Source of the DNA: Mycogone perniciosa
Lineage: Eukaryota; Ascomycota; Sordariomycetes; Hypocreales; Hypocreaceae
Assembly: GCA_025331125.1 (NCBI GenBank)
Contig: JAOALB010000267.1
Coordinates: forward strand, 1-42,489
Length of the DNA stretch: 42,489 nucleotides
Reading direction: 5' to 3'
Of this stretch, positions 34,901 to 42,489 are shown one piece after another. Under the pieces are notes generated by a model that did no database searches, was not told where the DNA came from, and worked only from the letters and a program-made list of their open reading frames with translations. A program made the translations under genes and the position numbers. Position 1 is the stretch's first letter. Every line of letters begins with the position of its first letter.

Positions 34901-37900
34901 GGTTAAAAGGAAGTATTATTTTTAATTAACTAGTTATAAAATACAGTTTCAAGGTATACCCTTATTAAGCGGTTAGTATTATATTTAATAATAAATAAAT
35001 AAATATAATTAGGGAGACTGTTATTTAAGTATATATAAGTAATATATAGATAGCAGCGAGATTTTATATTATATTAAATAAAATCTTAATACCTTTTATA
35101 TTTAAAATACTATTTATTTAAGCTATATAGTTAATATTTAATTATATACTAAGGAATAGGGATTTATATATAAAATATAAAATAAAGAACATTTAAGTTA
35201 TAACCCTAGCTATAGGAGCTATTTATTAAAAATATAAAATAGAGGTATTATATAACTTAAAGCTAAAATAAATATTAACTTTATAACTGAGTATAAAGTT
35301 AATAAAATAAAAGAAAGCTTAGAAATACCCTAGTTTACTTTTAAAGAGGAGGTTTTATATTAATTATTAAAATAAACTAGGGAAAACTTAATTCAATTAG
35401 TATTAGCCGATAATCTAAAAGATTAAATAAAAGCGATAAAGAAGATAGTGTAAGAGTTCAAAGAAATAGAGGATTAAAGGAAAAGATGTTAAAAGAGAGT
35501 ATAAAAATATAAAAGGATTAGAACCAATACTATATATAAGAAAAAAGGTATAAAAATCTATTTAATAAATAATGCGCTATTTAACAGTTTTATCCCTATT
35601 AAAAGTCTTTATTAGAAATAAAAGAAATAGGATAAAGTAAAGGATAATTTAGACTTTAATACTCCCTTTACTAACTATATTACTCCGAAATTCTTATTTA
35701 TTAAAACTAGGTTAAAGCTTACACTGAATTAACTAGCCGCGATCCTGAAAATAATAAAAGGGAAACTAATAATATAAAAAACCGTAATCCTTATATAAAT
35801 CCTAAAAAATAAAGAAATAGCATTTTCCTAAGATTTTACAGAATATAAAAAGCTGGATCTTAAGATTGCCTTACTATAGACTATTTATATAGTAGAATAT
35901 AATGCCTGGCAGAGCAGCAGTATCTTAATTCTTAAAGGGATAGAAAAAAAGGTAGTCGACCTACTGTAAGTCTGCATTAAAAAAGGCCTTTTAAAAAAAG
36001 GCTATAGGCTATACAGGAACCTGTTTTTTTTAATATAAAAGAAAAATAGCGGCCTTTGCTTTATTAATTCTATTATATAGATAAATAAAGTAACTATTAA
36101 AGATGCCTTTATTCCTTTAAGTGTTAACTAATTTAATAAGGATTTTATAGGCTATATAATACTATTATTACTAGACTTTTTTTTAAGATATAATTAAATC
36201 CCTTTTAATAAGAAAAGTCAAGATATAACTATATTTATAAGCTTTATTAGTCTTTTAAGATACTATACCCTCCTAATAGGCGCTATAAACTTAATAATAT
36301 AATTTTAATATATTATTTTACAGATACTATTTAATTTTATATTTATAGTATATCGACTATTTTTAGATAATATTGTGGTATAAGGGGTAAAATCTATATA
36401 TAATAATAAAGAAGTAATACTTAGGGTCTGACGCTATATTTTAAAGTACCTTTAAAATCTAAACAAAACCTTTATTAATACTAAACTATTAGGATATATT
36501 ATCTTGGCAGTAAAATTAATCTTTTATTAAGAATTGGCCAAGTTAATAGGATGTTTATATAATATAGAGGGATAGTAATTAATAACTAGGAAAATTATTA
36601 AAATTAAAGAATAAAAGAACTATAAAACTATTAATAAAGTTTAATCCTTTTTTAATTTAGTTAACTACTATAAATGCTAGATTAAATACTTTGCCTAGAT
36701 TATAAAGCCTTTAACTAGTTTATTAAAGAAAAATACCCTTTAAAAATAAATTAAAAAGCAGTAGTAAGCTATAAATAAACTTAAAGAATTTATTACCTCT
36801 GCTTTAATACTAGTAATATTAAATATAAGTAAAGGATATAAAGAGGTAATTTTAATAGTTAATGCTAGTATAATAAGCTAGGGGGCAGTTTTAATATAAG
36901 TTATAAAAGGAAAAAGACGCTTAATTTAATATAAAAGCAGGTATTAGCTTTTATTGGAAATAAAGTATAATACTATAAAAAAAAAGTATAAAGCCTTACT
37001 CTAGGCCTTTAAAAGGCTATATACTTATATTTATAGACTTTTATTTAAATTAAAGATAAATACTAAAATAGTTATTAATTAAATAAATAGTGGGATTAAT
37101 AATATCCCTGGCAGGTATATAATTTAATAGATTAGCTATATCCTTTTTTTTAACTTTACAGTTAAGTATATCTTAAAGAAAGAGAACGCTATAATAGACG
37201 CTTTATCTTATAAACCAATAACTGCTGCAGATAAAGTTAAAGCTTAAAAAAAAGGGGATTTAAAAGATTTTATAAATATATATTTAAGTATAATTTTATT
37301 TACTCTGCTAGGAAAAAAAGTATAGTAAAAAATCCTAGTAAATTGCGTAATACCTTTAAATAATATAAAAACTATTTAATCTCTTAGCTATAGACTTCTA
37401 ACAATTAAAGAATAAAGTAAAAAGGTTTATATAAAAGATAAAAGGTTATAGGCTAAACTAATAAAACACTGCCACTAGCCTGCATTTATCCTTAATACTT
37501 TAACTATAAAGAAAACAGCTATTTAATAATACTATATAGAAATAGGTTATAAAAAACAGGAAATAACTTTCTAATTTTTAAAGGAAAAATACTGGTGGCT
37601 ATAGATATAGAATAATGTATATAAAGCTATTATATTATACCCCTAGTGCCAGGGCTTTGACCTATACTGCCCCAGGGAACCGGCTATAGTAATAGAACTA
37701 ACTAGACTTATAGAGAAGGTCTATTTCAATACCTAATATATCCTAAGCGACTATAGATATATCTATTTATTTAAAGGAAAATATAACTTTTATAGATAAA
37801 TAAAAGTGGAACCTATATTAACTTTATTATCTGCAATAATAATAAAGTTTATTTTTAAATAGATTTACTAATTTAGTATAATAATTTAGGCTGTTATAGA

Positions 37901-38990
37901 TAAGGGACTTAAAATAAAGAAAATGCTCCTATAGGTATTAACTAATCTAGGTATTAAGATTATCTAGATATTAGTATATAACCCTAAAGCTAATGCCTTT
38001 ATAAAGGTTAGTTATTAAAGTTTAATATTAGTATTAGTAAAAATGGCTAAACGCAATAAAAAGTAATTCCAGAACCTAGATAAAGCAATTATAGCTAACA
38101 GATATACTGTAAAAGGCTTAATAAAATACTCTGCATTTTACCTATTATTTAGCTAAAAACCAATTTTCCCTTTAAAAGTAAAACTGCCTATTTAGCAGTT
38201 AATTAACTAGGATAAGGTTTATATAATAGAAAATTAATTAATAGCGTATATTTATATTTTGAAAAGAAAAGAAGAAAATATAAAAATAGTTTAAAAGAAA
38301 GTAATAGCATTTTATTAAATATTAGTTAAAAGGATAGACGCTAATAATTAATACTTTTTATAAAAAGTAATTAAGCCTCTCCTCTTTAATAACTTTATTT
38401 TACTTTATAATGCAAAACGCTAAAAGGACCTATTAAAAGATATAAAGTTAAAAATATATTAGCTAAAACTATTTAAAATTAAATCTTAAGCAGGAATAAT
38501 AAAAGCTTATAGGCTAAAAATATTAAATAGGATTCCGTTTAATAAAACCTACTTAAAGGAATATTTAAAGAAGTTTATAAAGGATAAATTCGGCTAGTAA
38601 ATAGCTAAGAATAATAAAGAAACCTATATAGATAAAAGCTTAGAGACAGGCAATAATATATTTAAAGATAAAGTAGTTAATAAAGCTATAATTAAGATTA
38701 TTAACAGCTAAGAATTTAGTAAACGTTATAGTAACCCCTTAACTGCTAAAAAGGCATATAGGTTACTAGATTAAATAATCTGGCCGAAAATCAGGATATA
38801 TATCCGCGGATTAAAGGAGGAGGAGATATATTAAGTAAGACGCAGTCCCCTATAATACTTTAAGGTAGCAATTCCTGGGATAGATAAAATAAATTAAAAT
38901 AACTACCTTTATATAAAGGATATATAGGCGGGAGTAAAAGATAATGTTTTTAAAAATAGTTATTAGGTATTATTTTTAAAGGGGAGGAGA
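34900..38990 (+). mobile_element. Decayed Ty3/gypsy polymerase region
   Basis: The plus strand can be followed through stop codons as a gypsy Pol. Reverse-transcriptase landmarks are KVTIKDA near 36,087-36,107, FNKDFIGY near 36,130-36,155, and FLDNIVV near 36,358-36,380 in place of the F(I/V)DDI catalytic motif. An RNase H-like NASIIS*GAVL follows near 36,860-36,895. KENAIIDALS (the ADALSR-type block at the end of RNase H) is at about 37,174-37,205. Integrase should follow to about 38,800 but is only loosely recognisable. A purine-rich tract (AAAGGGGAGGAGA, 38978-38990) could be the polypurine tract next to a 3' LTR. All catalytic reading frames are destroyed. Confidence 0.7.
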
Positions 38991-38999
38991 TAGCCGCTA

Positions 39000-41900
39000 A
39001 ATTAAAATTTACTGCCTTACCTATAAAAAGTATAACCTAATTATACTATAAAAAGAAAAACTGCAAGATTAAATAGTTTATTAACTACTTTACCTATATT
39101 AACCTTTTATTTTAATAATAGAGGCTAAAATAAATTTTTAAACCTATTAAATTACTTAACTTTTTACTTTTTTATTTCCAGTAAAATAAAAGAAGTCTTT
39201 TATAAAATAAAGGGCTATTAAAAGATTAAAATAATTAAAGACTATTAGTTTAATAAAAAAAAGTAATAGCTATACTTCAAGTATTTTATTAAGGCTAATA
39301 GCTAGGAAGATATCGCTAAGTATATAAAGAGGCTTTAAACTAGAGGCAATTTAAATAGTCCTTTTACTAGAAACCTGGAATAGAGATATAGTTGTAAAAA
39401 GGAAATAGGATATACTCTTTAGCAGCTGTAACAGTAATAGACTAAGTTTAAAGGCACCTTTAATAGAACTAGGGATTACACTGCCTATAAAATAATATAA
39501 ATAGGGCTTTAATATACTTTATCCGCTTAAAAAAGTATAAAAAAACTACCTATAAATATATAAAATCTTTACTGGGATATAGACTAGTTTAAGTATTTTT
39601 CTTTTAATAGTATATATAATATTTTAAAGATAAGACTAAGAACCTTTAAAAGTATAATGCTAGAAGTATTCTTTAAAAGTATAACCTTTTATAAAAGATA
39701 ATAAAGATAAAGAGGATTTAAATAAAGGGGAAAAAGTAACCTTTAAATAGATTAGCAGGTTTAATTAACTAATATTTACGCTACCGATAATCTAAATAAT
39801 AAAATACTTTTAAACTTAAAAAAAGTTAAAATAAAGATATTAATTAAATAATACTTATTTATTAAAGCTTTATTTAAGGTAAATAGTTAAATAGGAAGGT
39901 AAAGTTAAGTTTAACCCTTTTAGGATAAAGAAATCTCTTTAAAAGTCTTTTTACTAGTAATAGGTATATTAATAAAGCTGGCTATATTAGGTAACTAATA
40001 ATAGCCCTTTTTAGCAGGATTGTTTATAATTAAACAATAGGATAAAGAAAAAGAAGAGAAAGTAAAAGAAAAATAAAAAAGAAAAAAAAGAAAAAGGCAA
40101 GTAAAGTATAAAAGGTTACTTTAAAGGAGTAGTAATTTATATATAATAAAGAAAATCACTCTATACACTAAACTGCATACCTGCGCCTATAAAAAGATAA
40201 AAAGTAATACTGCACTCTTTTTCTTTCTTTTTTTCTTTTTTACCTCTTAAAAATCTATTTTATATTAGTTTAAATATTGCCTTTAGTTTAAATTTTATTC
40301 TATAATTATTTAATTTTACTTAACCCCCCCTTTTTTTTTATTATAATATTTTACTTAAAAAAGGACTTATATTCTTTTACTTTATTTTTCTAACCTATAA
40401 AAGGTAAACTGAAAACTTTATTTCCCTGCTATATTAGCTAAGTATCCTTTAGCTGCGCTAGCGATTTTTTTAAGCTAAAAAAATAAAACTTTACCAATAG
40501 TTTACTAGCAAGCCAGTATAGCTATTAACTAATATAGATCTACCCTTAACTCAACTAATATATTAACAGTTACCTGCAGTTGCCTATTAATAAATCACTT
40601 ATTAATAATACCCTATACTATAATAAGCTTTTATAGATACTAGATATTAAAGAATTTATATAGCCTTTCTATATTACTAACATTTATAATTTCCTATATA
40701 ACCTTTCCTGCAAAAACTAGGCAGTAAACTTTAATTTAAATGCAATGCTTTATATAATAGTAAAAGGACTATTAATAATAGAAGCTGCCTAGATAGAGAT
40801 TTTAATACTTTAAAATATATTTAAAGGCGCAGCTGCTTTTAATTAAATAATATTTTAAGCTTTTAGGATCTTTAATAGACTATAGTACTTTTAAAGCTTT
40901 ATAAAAGGAAAATAAATCCTTATAGGGTTTATTTATTTTCTTTAATATTAATGCGCTTATATTTTTAATAAATAGGGGTACCTCTATTACTTTAACTTTA
41001 ATAGGGATAACTGTAAACGCTGTATATAACGATTCCTTAACCTATAAGCCTATATATTTAAAAAAGCCAGATTCCTTTATTTATTTAACTTTTATATAGT
41101 TCTATATATAGGATAATTTAAGTTTAATAAGTGCAGCTACTTAAGCCTATTCTAGATTTAATAGATATTTTAGGGATTTATTAATATTAAGTTAAATTAA
41201 CTAGCAAAACCTTTAAGCGGAGTTTTAATCTCTTTTAGCTTTAGAAAATATAAGATAATTAACTTAAAAGGGTTTAAACTTTTACTTTAAAATTAATGCT
41301 AGTACCTATACTTTAAGAACTTTATTAAAAGCTGTATAGATATAGTTTAAGCTTTATATTAAGCGATAGCTGTAAATAAACTTATAGTTATAGACTTTAA
41401 AGTAAAGATAAAGGATATCCTGCCTTTTTCGCTTAAATACTATTTAATTAAGCTAAATTAAAGCTAATAGGCACCTTTAAAGATAATTTATAAAAGGAAT
41501 ATAATAAAGATTAATAGGTAGTATTTAATAGATTTTAAAGTATTAATAAATAACTTTATAAAAGAAAACTATTTAATCTACTATAATAATAGCTTTTCCT
41601 AGCAATTATTTATTTTCCTAGTAGTATATAAATAAACTAAAATATAATATTTACAGTTAACTTTTAAGACTTAACCTTTAACTTTAACTATACCTATACT
41701 TACTATTATATAATTAAGCTAGCTGCAGCTAGGAAACAGAAAAGTATTCTCCTTAGCTTTATAGACTATACTAATAGTAAAGAAATAAAATAATACCGCT
41801 AGCCTAGCTATTTAAACGGCATCTATAATAAAGGTAATAGCAGGACTAATAACTAAAAATAAATCTATATATTTCTCAGTAACGCTATAACCTATAAGAC

Positions 41901-42440
41901 CTCCGCCTACTACGCTAGTATTATTAAAGGATATAGAGAGTTTAAAGGAGGATTTAACTTCTTTTAAAGAAAGTAATATTTCCTTTAATAAATTAAAGGA
42001 TAATTAAAACTTAAAAAAAGAAAAAGTTTCGGGAATAACTGTAGAGCTTAACTAAAAGGCAATAAAAGAAAATAAAAAGAGTTTTACGAAATTAAGCGAA
42101 AGAGGATAGGCTATAATAATAGCTTTCGCGGTAATAATAGGAAAAAGGATACCTTAATATCCTTAAATTTAAAGAATTACAGCCTTAAATATATACTATA
42201 GCTTAACCCCGCTAAGATTAATAGATAAATCGGCTTAAAATAATATTTAAAAGCAAGTCTGCGCATTTATTTAAGCAATAAAATAACTAATATAAGATAA
42301 GTAGATAGCAGTTTAGAATGCCTGGCGATAAATATAGGCTATTAAAATAAGACTATTTAATTATAGCGGTTTTAATATAGGGAGAATAATTTAATATAGA
42401 TTAAATATAAGGATATTAATAGTATAGATAGTAGTAATTC
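39000..42440. other. Unassigned AT-rich retroelement-like DNA
   Basis: No intact frame on either strand. Composition (scattered GCAGC, AGCTGC and CTGCAG islands in A/T) matches the decayed gypsy region, so this is probably more retroelement, possibly a second copy. A C7T9 run at 40324-40339 reads as a polypurine tract on the minus strand and may mark an element in the opposite direction. I could not identify domains. Confidence 0.35.
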
Positions 42441-42441
42441 T

Positions 42442-42442
<1 letters not shown>

Positions 42443-42474
<32 letters not shown>
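42443..42474. repeat. Homopolymer run of 32 T at the window end
   Basis: An uninterrupted run of 32 T, then GG and more T-rich sequence to the last base. It could be the reversed poly(A) tail of a non-LTR retroelement lying to the right, or a place where assembly becomes unreliable. Confidence 0.8.
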
Positions 42475-42475
<1 letters not shown>

Positions 42476-42489
42476 GTTTTTTTATTTTT

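Larger units (their letters stand above)
19690..42489. repeat. Extremely AT-rich heterochromatin-like block made of RIP-mutated retroelements
   Basis: From about 19,690 to the end of the window the DNA is visibly dominated by A and T, with TpA very common and CpA/TpG scarce. Wherever an old coding sequence can be followed, stop codons stand where TGG (Trp) or CAA/CAG (Gln) are expected. That is the footprint of CpA-to-TpA mutation on both strands (RIP). No intact gene is present. Named elements inside are listed separately. The sub-blocks 19690-20843, 21430-24723, 25314-27600 and 39000-42440 contain no element I can identify beyond general decay. Confidence 0.85.

Noticed and set aside
19690..42489. 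CRISPR array, tRNA or rRNA genes
   Set aside because: No regularly spaced identical repeats, no cloverleaf with A and B boxes and no rRNA-like sequence noticed. The repeats present are LTRs and eroded tandem units.

Overview
The window looks like filamentous ascomycete DNA, probably of Aspergillus/Penicillium type (inference). The evidence is short introns of about 49-64 bp with GT...AG ends and CTAAC-like branch sites, a mitochondrial homoaconitase, fungal NACHT-ankyrin and unknown-function families, and LTR retrotransposons mutated in a repeat-induced point mutation (RIP) pattern (CpA to TpA on both strands).

Left part, about 1-19,690: ordinary base composition with sparse genes and many dead ones. 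A poorly supported coding fragment (87-503, minus) is followed by an intact five-exon homoaconitase-family gene (1209-3769, minus; 775 aa). A small LTR-like element (4543-4718) lies in an AT-rich island (about 4,380-5,580). Next is a wrecked NACHT/ankyrin (STAND, NLR-like) gene (5590-9185, minus) abutting the 5' fragment of another fungal gene (9195-9507, minus). On the plus strand are an intact three-exon gene of unknown function (10483-12290; 566 aa), a broken aminoglycoside-phosphotransferase-like remnant (12851-13101) and an intact small secreted cysteine-rich protein (13797-14186). A two-exon gene of unknown function (14577-15563, minus; 283 aa) and a multiply broken gene (16354-18415, plus) complete this part.

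Right part, about 19,690-42,489: an extremely AT-rich block with no functional gene, made of old RIP-mutated retrotransposons. One LTR family of about 580 bp occurs five times. Two copies are solo LTRs with perfect 5-bp target duplications (CTAGA and AGTTT). One copy heads a Ty1/copia gag-protease body (28186-29913). A decayed Ty3/gypsy polymerase (about 34,900-38,990) lies further right. The window ends in a 32-base T run.

The intact genes do not form a recognisable operon-like or biosynthetic set. The layout (an accessory paralogue, a secreted cysteine-rich protein, dead immune-receptor-like genes, RIP-silenced heterochromatin) resembles a fast-evolving pericentromeric or subtelomeric compartment. 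Which of the two cannot be decided from sequence alone.
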